Source: Xenopus tropicalis (lineage: Eukaryota > Chordata > Amphibia > Anura > Pipidae). From it: DNA of 64,000 nucleotides. The DNA lies in NCBI RefSeq assembly GCF_000004195.4, contig NC_030678.2:29984201-30048200 (forward strand), read 5' to 3'. The notes under the pieces were generated by a model. It was not told the origin of the DNA, searched no databases, and saw only the letters and a list, made by a program, of their open reading frames with translations. This document shows positions 45,412 through 58,709 of this stretch, piece after piece (the first letter of the stretch is position 1; the number at the start of each line of letters is the position of its first letter). Both the position numbers and the translations under genes were made by a program.

Positions 45412-48164
45412 CAGTGAAAAGCAATGGGTCCTGGCATCGCACATACATCAATACAGCCTAAGGCAGTGGGAACTGACTCCGTAGGCACAATAGACACTGG
45501 AGTGGGAGGCCCACCTGCAAACCTACCACCAACCCCTTACACCCAATTCACGCCTTATATTTACATTTGCCACAATCAGGGGAGGGACAGTAGTGGGGGC
45601 AGACAAGAATTGGGTATAGGTCAGCCTGGGTTTTTTCCTGGTGTCCTGACAGCCAAGACAGACAACTGGGAGAAGCACGTAGCCCCCCACCTGCTCCCTA
45701 ATTATTTAGCCATACAAGTTAGGCTAGCTATCCATTTAAATTAATACCTATTACTAATTAGCCATAGGTGGTAATGACGAGGGTTTTTATGTCATACTAT
45801 AGGGTTTGATTTTGATTATTTAAAAAAAAAAAAAAAGGTGATGGTGAATAAAACCTTTTCATTGATTCACAATGCTGCAGCATGATTTATCTGTACTTCA
45901 AGTTACAACCAAGTGTATAGCTTTGAGAGAACACAAGAAATATGTTAGTGGGGGTGTAGCCACCATATTAATCTTCCTACATTCTGTGAGTACAGGTGTA
46001 GGAATCCATATTGGTGGCAAAACAATCTAATTGGGTTTATTTAATGTTTAAATAAGTTTATCAGACTTAAGGTATGGGCATCCAGATTATGGAAAACCCC
46101 ATGCCACAAGAGTTTCAGACAACAGATGCTATACCAGTGTTATTATTATTATTTATTTTGAAAACTAAAAAGAGCCATGTGCTAAGAAATACAGGAGGAA
46201 GGAGGTTTATGCCCGACAGAGCTTACAATTCAGTAGCTGTAACACTAATGGAACCCAGGAGGCTGCCAAGGGAAAGAATTCACCCAGGAGACAGCATTTC
46301 AGAAACAGATAACAGGCTAAACAATATGCATAGTACAAATACACAGACACCTAGCAGATGCAGGAAAATGCAATTATACATAGCAGGGCTTATTTAAGAT
46401 AAACAGGGGAGCTCTAGATATGAATAGTGGGGTGTGCAGTGAACCTGGATAATGTAGATGAACTAGAATACTCAACTTTCTGTAATTGGAAAGGTGGTGT
46501 TATTCGCTGCAGTAAGCGCTTGTTCAGTTTGTACAAAACCCTGCCATAGGCCTGGCCTCATAATCTATAGGAATTAAATCTTCTGTAGATATTGTATTAT
46601 GAAAATAAAAGTACATTTATAATAATGTCAGATTTCCAAGGATTTGTCATGAACCTGCTACTTACTTAGTACGTGTCTAGCTAATGTGTATTACTTAAAA
46701 TTATAGATATTTTCAGAAAAATGCATAAAAAATGCAAAAAGCTTTGCCATTTGCCTGGGACCGGTATGGAAATGATTTAATTCATTAAATGAAATTATGA
46801 AAAACATCCGTCCAAGCAAACATCAGGGTGATAGATGGAGCCATCTCACAAACAGCATTAATATGAGCACAATACAATAAACACTGAGAGCAAACAGATG
46901 CTGCCGTACACCGCCTCCTATTTTGATACCTCTTTTTGAAAGAATAATATTTTAATTTTGAAGGTTCTGAAATAATAGATTCTAATGGTGATACTTTCCC
47001 TGGTATAAAGTATGTAGCGTGGTACATGGAAATAATTTTTACAGAGATCAGATTAATATTAAATTTGGCCTTAATATAGTAAAACACTGGACAAATTATT
47101 GTTGTAACAACCTAAAATCAAAATGCAAATTGAAGGTGCTATGACACAAATGAATACACGATCTGCTGCAAGGCTGCTGTATAGGGCATGTTATCATGTA
47201 ATCAATTTGAAAAACACCTAAGTAGGCACCCTGACCCTGTACCTGATCCTGGTTTTTGTTCTTGATCCCAGACCCTATTCTAGGCAGCAGAGTGCACAAA
47301 GCAGGCTGGAAGGAGGATATTGGATGCATTTAGTGCACTGTAGATTGAAGAGGCTGTTTGGTGGGAGTGGGGTACTTGTATAGTTTGGTGAGCATATTAA
47401 CAATGTGCACCCTATGTGCTTGCCTACTCTGCCTGCCCCTAGTTCCGACCCTGGTAGCACCACTAGAGGGTAAAATGGACTCCTTGCAGCCATGCTTTAG
47501 AGGGAATGCTTAGTAGATCAGAGAGGGAGGTGCCACTTGCACAGTGAGACAAGCCAGTGCCATGGAGCTGCCAGTGATCTCCAGTCAGCCTGCTCCTGGG
47601 AGTTGCAATTGGGAAGATACTGATAGGATCACAGTATAATCCTTTAAAGGTTTTGTGTTTGCTCCTGTTACCCTAATGTCTATAGAGAATGATTTTACAG
47701 AACCAGAATTTGGAACCGAAATGTGCCATTAAATAACCCATCCTAAGCCAACTGTGGACCGCTCACTTTAAAAGACTACGGTCTACTGTGCTTAATAGAG
47801 CTTAAGATGATATCAATGCATGATTTGGCATCAACAATGCTTTATAATATATTAAATAAAATATATTATCAGTACCATGCATATTAAAAATAATGCTGAA
47901 TGTTGGCAGGCAAAAAAAACATAAAAAAACCCAAAAACCATACATTTTTCAACAAACGGAGCTTCCAAAATATCTGAAAAACTCTAATACCACAAAGCAA
48001 AAGAAGATCTTTCAATTGGAAACGGAACAGCTGCCCATTGACTTCTACATCACCTTGACAGCTTTTAGATGCCATATTTATACGTTTGGATTTATTTGGT
48101 TTTAATGCAAAAAACCTGAATTGTGAAAAAAATAATAAAATACAAGCTTTAGTAAATGCCCCCG
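45412..48164. other. No gene recognised; repeat fragments
   Basis: Contains a TACAGGTATGGG-family fragment at about 46000-46130 and an interspersed-repeat piece near 46140-46230. There are no supported exons. Confidence 0.4.
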
Positions 48165-48275
48165 CAGTGTATTTTTGCTCAAACTGGAAATAAAGCCCTA
48201 TTTTGCGGGATTATAGGTAGAGTATTTAAAAGGCACCAGTGGTTATATTAAATAACCTTTAGGACATGATGGTGT

Positions 48276-49058
48276 TACAGGTATCAGACCCCATATCCGG
48301 AAACCCATTATCCAGGAAGTTCTGAATTACTAAAAGGCCATCTCCCATAGACTCTATTTTAATCAAATAATTCACATTTTTAAAAATGGTTTTCTTTTTC
48401 TCTGTAATAATAAAACAGTACCTGTACTTGATCCCAACTAAGATATAATTACCCCTTATTGGGGGCAGAACAGCCCTATTGGGTTTATTTAATGGTTAAA
48501 TGATTCCCTTTTCTCTGTAATTAATAAAACAGTACCTGTACTTGATCCGCAACTAAGATATAATTACCGGCCTTATTGGGGGCAGGAACAGCCCTATTGG
48601 GTTTATTTAATGGTTAAATTGATTCCCTTTCTCTGTAATAATAAACATTACCCTGTACTTTGATCCCAACTAAGATATAATTACGCCCTTATTGGGGGCA
48701 GAACAGCCCCTTATTGGGGTTTTATTTAATGGTTAATGATTCCCTTTTCTCTGTAATAATAAAACAGTACCTGTACTTGATCCCAACTAGATATAATTAC
48801 CCCTTATTGGGGGCAGAACAGCCCTATTGGGTTTATTTAATGGTTAAATGATTCCCTTTTCTCTGTAATAATATAACAGTACCTGTACTTGATCCCAACT
48901 AAGATCTTTACTGGAGCCAAAACAACCCTATTGGGTTTAATTACTGTTTAAATATTTTTTTTGGCAGACTTAAGGTAGGAGATCCAAATTACGGAAAGAC
49001 CCCTTATCTGGAAAAACCCAAGTCCCGAGCATTCTGGATAATGGGTCCTATACCTGTA
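48276..49058. mobile_element. TACAGGTATGGG MITE with internal tandem array
   Basis: Left end TTACAGGTATCAGACCCCATA, right end 'gggtcctatacctgta'. The interior is expanded by five starts of a ~113 bp unit (CTCTGTAATAATAAAACAGT) at 48400, 48513, 48631, 48749 and 48861. The two 118-bp spacings come from scattered single-base insertions. Confidence 0.85.
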
Positions 49059-49400
49059 CCTCTCTATCTGAAAATACTTTCTTGGCTTCAAGCATCTCAC
49101 CATATACTCCCTATCTCCTCTTGTCTTTCTTAGACACTTCAGCTCTTAGTCTTTAATGTAACTATACTTTGCATTAATTTGTATTTATTATTGTTATGAC
49201 CTGTTTGTTCTGTGTATTTATTGTTCTACTGTAGTGTGCTGCATACATAAGTAACGCTATATTATTAAACATGCATACATGATAAAGAGCTTCTCGAGCT
49301 ATCATAAGCATTTGTGCCTTTTGCATGTTTTATTATAAGCATTGCTTGCTTATCTGCATTAATACTCACTGATTCGGTATGAATTGTTACCTCAATGGTC

Positions 49401-49876
49401 TTAAAGCGGTTGTTCACCTTTATCTTAACTTTTAGCATAATGTAGAAGTGCTTTCTGAGACGATTTGCAATTGGTTTTCATTTTTTATTATTTGGGATTT
49501 TTGAATTATTTAGCTTTATATTCAGCAGCTCTCCAGTTTGGAATTTCTGAAGCTATTCATTTGCTAGGGTCCAAATTACCTTAGCAACCAGGCACTGATA
49601 TAAATAAGGGGCTGGAAAACAAATAGGAGAGGGCTTTAATATAAAAATGGGTAATAAAAACTAGTAATGACGATAAAATTGTAGCTCTATAGAGCATTTG
49701 TTTTTTAGATGTTGGGGTCAGTGACCCCCATTTGAAAGCTAGAGAGAGTCGGGAGAAGAAAGCAAATAATTAAAGAACTATAAGAAATAAACAATAAAGA
49801 CCATTTGAAAAGTTGCTTAGAATCGGCCATTCTATAACATACTAAAACTTAACTTAAAGATGACCCACCCCTTTAA
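49401..49876. mobile_element. TTAA-flanked T2/Kolobok-type MITE
   Basis: TTAAAGCGGTTGTTCACCTT on the left and 'aaagatgacccacccctttaa' on the right, with TTAA at 49401-49404 and 49873-49876. The duplicate at 51995-51998 has a single TTAA and no element. Confidence 0.88.
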
Positions 49877-51059
49877 TATACAAAGTACAGCAAGTAGGAA
49901 GGGCCAACTGATCTGAAGCTTGCTGAATATTATGAACTGGATATACATTTTTATATCTAAATTTCTTATATTCCCGTTCAATTCAAGTAATCAGAGCAAT
50001 TGCCCATCTGCTGTCTAGACTAAAAAATATGATGGAGTTTTAATTGCCTATTAAGTGAAAAGGTCTTTTATAAATTGCTAAAGAACAAAATGAATATCTA
50101 TATCGCGTGTAATCTCCTTATTTTGTAATTATTAACTATTGGTGAAGGGGTTATTTATTGGAAGCAGCGCATATGTACGGTCCTCCTGTGCCATAAATCT
50201 GGGTGTTTAGCGCACATTTATAGTGTTAACCTTATACTGTATGCTATTTGGACTGGTTTTCTAATTAGTCTCTATTAGAGGCAGCAGTTTCATTTACATC
50301 AGGGCTGAATATGCATATTGTACATATATAAATAAAATATTAAAATATAATTTCATGCTTTGAATTTAAATAGATTGAGTAATAAATTCAGAGGATAATA
50401 TAAAAGACAATTGACAACAAGGCTATGTTTTTTCTAATCATTTAATTATTAATTCTGTACCCATCATCTTTTGGTGACATGGGAAACAATAATGGCAAAA
50501 TGCTTATTCCAATAAGTCTATTAGTGGAGCATAAAAAACATATGAATTGTGTAAATATGCACTCTCCAGTGTGTCCATTATAGAGCCTCTGTACTTGCAA
50601 ATGTCTTTGTAGATTACCCATTTATATGTCTGGAATGAATGAAGTTCGGATCCTTTATTAGGGCAAAACTACTAAAGGAGATACCTAGCACTTTGCCAGT
50701 TGCGCAATTTCAAGTTTGGTGGGCTGATGGCTTAATGTTAGGAATTGCCTCTCCATTGACATCAGTGGTAATCGTCTGGACTCTACTGGTGCACTTGTGG
50801 GTCAGGAAATGCAGCAAAGCAGTACAAAGCATGTATGGCTGAATTACTTCCTTCCTTTATTGTGGACAAGCCACCAAAGCTTGTGTGGCCAAGGGGAAAG
50901 CATTTAATAAGCAGACCCTGTGTTAATGCCATCCAATCAAAAATAGTACAGTGGTCCTAATTTACAGTATTTAAATCTCCTACCAGGTCAAACTTATTGC
51001 CATTTGAGTATATACATGGCCACCTAGCTTCTAAAACAGAGTCAGTGCAGAGTATTGCA

Positions 51060-52640
51060 CATTGTATTTGCTCAAACTAGATAATAGGTAGAATACTTAA
51101 AAGGCACTAACTGGCAAACCACTCGAATGCCCAGACCTTTCTCCACCTTCTGCCAGTAGTCAGGTACAGTTACATTCAACATTCGCTGTTTCATTAATAT
51201 TATATATCATTCTTTAATAAAACAGATACCAACACAATAAGCAACATACAGGATAGTGTGGCTCTTTGATTACAGTACTTACACTCAGGGTTGGACTGGG
51301 CCGCTGGGATACCAGGAAAAATCCCGGTGGGCCCCGGCGTCCCAGACCCGACCCTTGCCGGCGCTCCCCCTGCCCGACTGTTCCTCCCCTGACACGTAAA
51401 ATGTATTCACTCTGGGGAGGACGTCGGGTTGGGGCCCCTGAGGGGGCGGGAGCCCCGGTGGGCCCTGCAACCCCCAGTCTGACTTACACTTGAGTTCTAA
51501 AAACAGGCATCACAGGCCACTTCTTAGCAGACTTTAAAGGAAACACATCTGTAAAAATTAAAGTCTTTATGTCGGGTGAATACTTGCTAAAGGTACTAAC
51601 CCACCCACACCCCTCAGTGGAGCTAAAGCTACTCCATTAATAGCCATCACTCCCTTGTGGTTCTTAAAAGAGAAGGAAAGTTATAATAATATAATCACTG
51701 CCATGTTACTGTTTGTGTGTTACCCAGACTGGAACATAGGGAAGATTAGGAAAGAAGAAGAAGATAGCGGTGAGCCTGGTTGTTGGAACCTACTGGTCTG
51801 GGCTACAGAAGTACCCTGGGCTGGTGCAGTTTTGAGTGAATAGGAGCACCAGCTTGTGTTAACCAAGTTTTGAAAAAAAAAATGAATTAAAAGAGCTTCT
51901 CAAGCCATTATAATGACTGGTGCCTTTTGCAAGGTTTATTGCATTCCTTGGTTATCTGCATTAATACTGACGGACTCCTGGTACCCCAATGCTCTTAATG
52001 TACAAAGTACAGCAAGTAGGGAAGGCCAACTGATCTGAAGTTTCTGATTGTTATGTACTGGGTATGAATTTTTATATCTAAATGTCTTATATTCCAGTTT
52101 AATTCAAGTAATCAGAATAATCGTAATTGCCCATCTGCTTTGTAGACAGAAAAATGTGATGGAGTTGTAATTGCTTATTGAGTGAAAAGGTCTGATAAAA
52201 GTGCCAAAGAACAAAATGAATACCTATAGGTTGTTTTTTAATCTGCTTATTTTTTAATTTGCTTTGAATTAACTGTGGGTGGAGGGGTAATTGCAAGCAG
52301 CACATATGTACAGTCCTCCTGTGCCATAAATCTGGGTGTTTACTGAGCATTTAAATGTCAAACTATAGGCCATTTATAGTGTTAACTGTATATTCTATCA
52401 GGACTGGTTTTCCAATTAGTGTCTGTTGGAGGCAGCACTTTCATTTACATTAGAACTGAATACGTATATTGTACATATGTATAGAAAATATCAATGTATT
52501 GCGTGCCTTGAATTTAAATATATTGATAGATGAATAGATTTAGACAATAATATAAAAGACAATAACAAGGCTGTCCATGTTTTTTGCTAATAAATCATCT
52601 AATGAATCATTCTAGTCTATTAGTAGAGCAGATAAAGCAT
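51060..52640 (+). repeat. Diverged segmental duplication, copy B
   Basis: The counterpart of 48165-50545, with clear colinear matches from 51890 to 52640 and a shorter match at 51063-51112. It instead carries its own GC-rich insert at 51284-51490. Confidence 0.8.
51284..51490. repeat. GC-rich repeat (CAGGGTTGGACTGGGCC)
   Basis: A GC-rich island in AT-rich DNA, opening CACTCAGGGTTGGACTGGG and closing with 'cccagtctgacttacact'. It has an inner inverse pair (CCCGGTGGGCCC). It is absent from copy A, so I read it as an inserted element of unrecognised class. The frames through it are composition-driven. Confidence 0.6.
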
Positions 52641-52749
52641 GAAACACACAAACGCACACTGTATGGCAACTGCATTTACTGAAGGTTAGTGATAAATGTA
52701 ATTGTTTTGTCATTTACAGAAGTTGAAAAAGATACGAAAAGTGACATAC

Positions 52750-53080
52750 ATTTTACAGGTATTTACACAAAGTGCAAATTCAAGTGCAGCATTTTCTTGT
52801 AAGGGAGTTGCGTCTGATGCGATCGCAGGCAAAAAAAGCATCAAAAGTAATGTCTTTGCACTTGCACTTCGACACAAAATTGGATCCAATTGTGCTGAAA
52901 GTTGTTAAAACCTGGTTGGCATCATTTCTGGTGTCGGTGCGAGAGCAATGTGTGCGCCTGATTCTTTAGACACTGCACCTTTAGATGCTGGACACTGAGG
53001 GAACCCTGGAACTACTGCCTGGTTAGGAAGTGGAGGTAACACCAGGGGGCGCCCATGTGAATTGGTGCAGCAGTGCTCGA
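52750..53080 (+). repeat. Dispersed ~350 bp repeat, further copy
   Basis: Shares with copies 1 and 2 the blocks 'ggcatcatttctggtgt', GGGAACCCTGGAACTACTGCC and 'caggaagtgg' in variant form. Confidence 0.6.
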
Positions 53081-53109
53081 TCTGCTTTGAATGGATGTTT
53101 TATTCGGAA

Positions 53110-55360
53110 CTGACTGTGGGGAAATGTGTGCGACTGTGGTAAGTGATCTTGCATATGTGAAGGGAATAAGTAAGTAGTCACTCGTATGGCATATATTGTA
53201 GTTCTAGCCATACAGTGTACTGTATCCCCTTTCCCCTGAAGATGGTAACTTGAATGATCTACCTATGCACAAGGCAAACATTCTGTCACTGTTGTACTAT
53301 TAATGGCAACAGTATTAGTTCTCTGTACATCCTCAATACAAACCAGTTGGAAGGAGTTTATAGTAAGTTATATTAGGCTAACTTACCATGTTAATGTGAC
53401 GATGACTGTGAGTGTGTACCTGACAGATCAGAATACTTGGACAGAAAACTGCCCAAGATGCAAAGAACTTCATTTAATGAACAGTAGGTAATCTATTCCC
53501 CCTTACATGAAATTCTTGGTAACTGACTTCTTGAGTATAATGGGCCCATATTAGAGACATATATTTTTTACATACCATTCTTATGATAAGGCAGAAGTGG
53601 CAAATAAGGCTGCACTCGATGCTAGTCAGGGATTCCAACACTTTATGAAACAGTGAGAGGGGATAAGGCAGCCTCCTTGCACCCTGCATAAGTAAAACTA
53701 AAGGTGTGTTAAAGGTCCAAAGAAGTGCCTTTAGCCAAGGCAGTATAAGGCTAGCTGTATCTAATATTCTAGGGCTGTTTCCTACCCTGACATTCCCTTA
53801 TTTTTGAACATTTATAAAGTAAAACTCCCACTGAAACAGAATCTCATTCCTGCAAAGCCATAACAAGTGAGGCACTAGAGACCTGCATTTAACCTGTATC
53901 TGATTGCCCCAACCCACACTCACATTTTCTCTACTCCTAAAGGGCCACCTAAACTACCTCGGCCACTTCCAAGCCAAACAATATCCAGTCATACCTCATA
54001 TTGGGAGAAGCACACCTCTATACTTTGGCTAATGCCTAAATTTCGCACATTCTTTTAATGTAAGGTATCGACAACAACTACCCACCGGCAGCTAAAGGGT
54101 GGCCACAGACGGGACATGACGGATATTCTGACCGAGTCCCGACCACTTTGTGGGTAATCCATGGGGACCCGACTTGCTGCTGGACTGAGCAGGAAGGCCC
54201 AAACACTGCAATGGCAACACTTAATTACAGCTGGAAAAAGTCCCTCAATCAAACAAATTACAGCCTGAAAATGAGTACACTGAGATTTATTTTTTCCTGG
54301 AATATACTTACATGTGCTGTGAATACATGGCTATTTCTGTACCAAAACGGCACATTTGCTGTTATACGCATTAATCTCTGGCCACTAATTTCCCCACAAC
54401 AAGTAAAAAAAGGAAAAACAGCCAAATTGATTGAGAAAGAATCACAGGGAACAAATGTGTTTTGCTGCTCGGTTCAATAGATCCTACATAAGAACGAGCC
54501 AGCGACTGCAATTACAGCTGCTTCTCTCACCAGAGGCCGTTTCCCGGATGGCAAATAATGGGTGACAGATGACTTCCTTCTCTCCCACTCACATTGCCCT
54601 CAGTGCAGAGGCTTCATGGCATGTACCTTGGCACTCGCGCTCATTGCTTGTAATTGATCTCTACTTTGTCTTCCTTCCCTGTCACCCAAGCAGGACAACC
54701 CCTGAGCTATTCTGCTTCCAGATTAGAATCACCTATTTGCAAAACACTGATTTATCTTCCAAATATGCGTCATCATTTTCATATGTGTGTAATATATTAA
54801 TATATTTGGTAATGGGGGTAATGTTAATGCCTCATACTTTTACTGTATACCCTTGCACTATGCACTATTACCATCTCCTGTTAGTTTTGTGGCACTGTGT
54901 TTTGGGCTTGTTAGTGCAAGGGGTTATAGAAGACAGCCTAGAAAATGTTTTTTTTTTTAAACATTTCAAAATACTTCTTGCATTGATCTGTGGGTCAACA
55001 TCTTACCTAATGTAAAAAAAAAATATATATTTTAGGGAAGTTTAGAATTTTAGCCATTGTACAATGTCAGTACCCCGGCCAGCTGTACATTCCCTCCACC
55101 CACACAGGAAAATGCGCAGCACATAGCTGTAATTCCATTGGAAGGCATCATTTCCAGCACAGATTGCACTCCAATGGCATAATGTTATTGCCTGTATCTG
55201 CTTGCCTGGCACAGCTTGTAACTTCCATAGCGCCAGCTGTCCTGTCAGGGACCTGAGTGCCACCACTAAACCATGGTCTTTTCCAGGTTGCCCTTTTATT
55301 CATGCTTTGCCTCGTGTTTACTGGCAACAAACACTCACAGATAGATATCTCCTTCCTCGG
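53110..55360. other. No gene recognised
   Basis: About 2.2 kb with no supported exon. Open frames at 54148-54480 and 54569-55015 have no recognisable domain or splice context. Confidence 0.4.
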
Positions 55361-55364
55361 TCAG

Positions 55365-55606
55365 TGATTACTTTGGGAATTTTAATTGCACATAGCACAT
55401 ACTTTACAGAGTGATATTCTAAGACAACTTGCATTTGGTCTTCATTTTTTATCATTATCATGCTGGGGTCAGTGACCTCCATTTAAAAATTGAAAAGAGT
55501 CAGAAGCTAGAGAAATGAATGTTGACCAACTGAAAAGTTGCTTAGAATTGGCCATTTTCTAACATACTGATCTAAAAGTTACCTTAAAAGTGAAACACCC
55601 CTTCAA
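55365..55606. mobile_element. T2/Kolobok-type MITE, decayed
   Basis: Contains the family's internal blocks (TTGGTCTTCATTTTTTATC near 55435, 'ggggtcagtgacctcc') and a right end 'aaaagtgaaacacccctt'. The left end is lost. Confidence 0.65.
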
Positions 55607-56073
55607 AAACCTTTGCAAATATAACTTTTTCAGAACATTTGTGTGCATGTTTTTTCCGTATCAGACTTGTATTCAGTTTTCCCAATAAACTGCTGGCAGT
55701 GAAGCTGGCTCTGGCTCTTGGGGTGCCTGCCACCTTGCTGAACACCCCCTGAGTTTGTGGCCATTGCTGGTGATATTGTAAATATAGTGTAAATATACTA
55801 CATGCCCTGCAAGGTGCAAAATAAGGGCAGCTATGGTCCTGTCAGTATCTGTGGTGTGTCCTGCATTGGAATCTTTTAGAATCTTATACACAGTAAGGGA
55901 TAAGAATTACCTCCATGATATTCCTTGTCGTCATGTCTTGGATACTATCAGGGTCAGGTGGGCCCAAGGCAATGATCAGATTGGTGGGCCCCATGCAATG
56001 ATCAGATTGGTGGGCCCCTGCAGCTCTGCTCCTTTAAACACATTTGTTGCAGGGCCACCCTCACACTAGTTAA

Positions 56074-56118
56074 AGGGCACCTATCACAGCCTAGCACCCA
56101 CACACACACACACACAGC
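56074..56118 (+). repeat. TTAAAGGGCACCTAT end and (CA)n
   Basis: A lone left end of the 27890-28173 family runs into a CA microsatellite at about 56097-56116. No right end is seen. Confidence 0.6.
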
Positions 56119-57209
56119 GCTGTACACTGGGAGCCCACTCCTGCTGAGGGAAACCATACTAAGGCAATACACATTGGTAGAGCGTGCAAGTGTTCCGGCA
56201 CGCTCAGTAAGTGCATGTATGATCCCATGTCATATTGAGTCCAGACCCTCACTCATTGTGTGCATGTGTGTGCCCCATCATGGCCATCCTCCCCAGGAAC
56301 GGGCTCCAAAGACACACATTCAATAGGCCACTCTTTAAACATAATACCACTGTTTCCATTATACAATGTGCGGGCACAGTTAGTCTGCACCTCCAGTGGG
56401 CGGACTAAATTTTTGAAGTCGATGTCCTTTAATACACACATTAAAAAGACTGGGATTCAAAATATAGACCTGTTATACCCCCCAATTTTCCCAGGAGTTA
56501 CCCAAATTCCCCTCCCTTGGTCTCCTGTCACTCTGTCTTCCCCCATCCCGTGTCCTATTTTTTCCAGCTGTTTCGCAGAAGTAAAATATGCGCAATGGGG
56601 GTCTAGTGGCTGCAAAATCTTGGTAATGTCACATGCGGGTTTTGAAATTTTGTGGTGGCGTGCTTGTGCGTGGCACAGATCCCCAGGATAGTACGCTTCC
56701 AAAGATGACAGCTCTGAAAATAGGCCCTGGCATTACAAGTACACAGAGGCCAAACAGCCCCCCACAGCCCAATAAATAGTGACTGTCTATGGCATCTTAC
56801 AGCAGCCCCTCTGGCATTTGCCAGAACCCACAGATTGCCAGTCCGGGCTTGAAGAGGAAATCTAAAGTTCAGCAGGCAGTTCTGAGTGCTTGTAATCATT
56901 TCTACAGTTCATCTTTCTCTTTGGGACATGTCAGTGTCACTTTAATACAGCAAAAGGTTAAAAATAAGAAAACCTATTTCATTTGATTGATCCAGACATT
57001 ATCTTCTGTCTGCATTTTGCCATATACAGTATTAACAATACTTAGCCTGCCGGCTCTGTGTGCAAGGAATAGGAAATGATTATATGGTAGGACTCCTACA
57101 GGGGTCTGCTATTTCTGGGGGATGCTTCAATCATAAGGTATTGCAGAAGAAAAGGCTGTTGGTGCCCCTGCTGCCATGTTTGGCACTGGCATATGCCCCT
57201 TTATACCCA

Positions 57210-57645
57210 TTAAAGGGGTTGTTCACCTAATTAACTTTTAGTATGATGTAGAGAGTGATATTTTTAAAACAATTTGCAATTGGTCTTCATTTTTTATTTG
57301 TGATTTTTTAATTATTTCACTTTTTATTTAGCAGCTCTCCAGTGTGGAATTTCAGCATCTGGTTGCTAGGGCCCAGTTATCTTAGAAACCAGGGAGTAGT
57401 TTGAATGAGACACTGGAATATGAATAGGAGAGGCCCTGGATAAAAAGAAAAGTAATAAAAAGTAACAATAAGAATATTTTTTTGACTGCCGGGGTCAGTG
57501 ACCCCCAATTGATAGCTGGAAAGAGTCAGAAGAACAAGGCAAATAATTCAGAAACTAAACAAAAAAAAATGCAGTCTAGTTAAAAAGTTGCTAAAAATTG
57601 GCCATTCTATAACATACTAAACGTTAACTTAAAGGTGAACAACCA
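57210..57645. mobile_element. T2/Kolobok-type MITE, near full length
   Basis: Left end TTAAAGGGGTTGTTCACCTA with TTAA at 57210-57213. The right side runs to 'ttaaaggtgaacaacc' and then diverges before the final TTAA. Confidence 0.75.
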
Positions 57646-58059
57646 GCTTTGGGAAGTTTCGCTTCACTGAAAAATTTGGAAAACTGTGGAAAAATTCAAT
57701 TTGTAAAATGTATGGTAAATGCTGCCTTTTTGCAGCATTGTTTTAACGTAAAAATACATTGAAGTCAGTGGGTGTTTTATATTCAGATTTCATGCTGTTT
57801 CTATAAAGAATTCTCTGATGGCGAAACATACCTATAACATTTGCTCATCACTGCTAGGGAGTTTTTTTTATTCCTCACATACGTATACACTTTTGATGTT
57901 TGGCTTGTTCCCTGATGCTTTAACATAGAACCCCTTATCCTTATACAAAACAGTTATGTGCCCAGATACTCACTACATATAATGCAAACCCTGCATTTCC
58001 TACCTGCGCCGTGTGAATGCACCTGCCCGATCAGAGTACAAATAAGAGAATTTGCAGAG

Positions 58060-58352
58060 TACAGGTATGTAATCTGTTATCCAGAAATCCGTTATCCAGA
58101 AAGTTCCGAATTACATGAAGGCCATCTCCCATAGGCTGCATTTTAGTCAAATAGCTCACATTTTTTAAACTGATTTCCTTTTTCTCTGTAATAATAAAAC
58201 CGTGCCTTATACGTTATCCCTAGTATTTTTGCCTTAATGTTTAAATTAATTTTTATTAGGCTTAATGTATGGAGATCCAAATTATGCAAAGGCCCCTTAT
58301 ACAGGAAACCCCAGGTCCGGAGCATTCTGGATAACAGGTCCCATACCTGTAC
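58060..58352. mobile_element. TACAGGTATGGG-family MITE
   Basis: TACAGGTATGTAATCTGTTA to 'ataacaggtcccatacctgta', about 290 bp. The middle has a deletion relative to 39226-39553. Confidence 0.85.
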
Positions 58353-58709
58353 TTTAGTTTATTGGCAGCTCCTCATCTTCTGCTGAGCTGAGTGTATTCA
58401 GGAAACAGGCGATGGCTCTCTATCCAGCTAATTAGCTGGCAGACTAAGGGTTACACTCCACTTCATCAGATTTTGTGGGACAGATTGAATCTGGAGTGCC
58501 CAGTGTAGATTCACTCACCATTATTTATAGATATCAGAGAAAGTGGGATAATGAGGTGGACTGCGAGGGTCCTATATAAGCAAGCAAGGTCGGTTAATTA
58601 CCAGTGCCAGTAAATTACTCGAGTTTTATGAATGGCTGAAAACATCCGACTAATAATAGTCTCAAAAAGTGCCATCAAGAGTAACCCTAGGCACATCTAC
58701 TATTCTGTA

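Larger units (their letters stand above)
48165..50545 (+). repeat. Diverged segmental duplication, copy A
   Basis: Matched by 51060-52640. Shared blocks include 'tttgctcaaactgg', TTAAAAGGCAC, 'gagcttctcgagc', 'ctgcattaatact', 'acaaagtacagcaagtagg' and 'cctcctgtgccataaatctgg'. This copy carries two MITE insertions (48276-49058 and 49401-49876) that the other lacks. Confidence 0.8.

Noticed and set aside
51266..51493. 75-codon Pro/Gly/Arg-rich frame
   Set aside because: Lies on the GC-rich repeat; composition explains it.
54569..55015. 148-codon open frame with hydrophobic stretches
   Set aside because: No recognisable family; hydrophobicity follows from T-rich composition.
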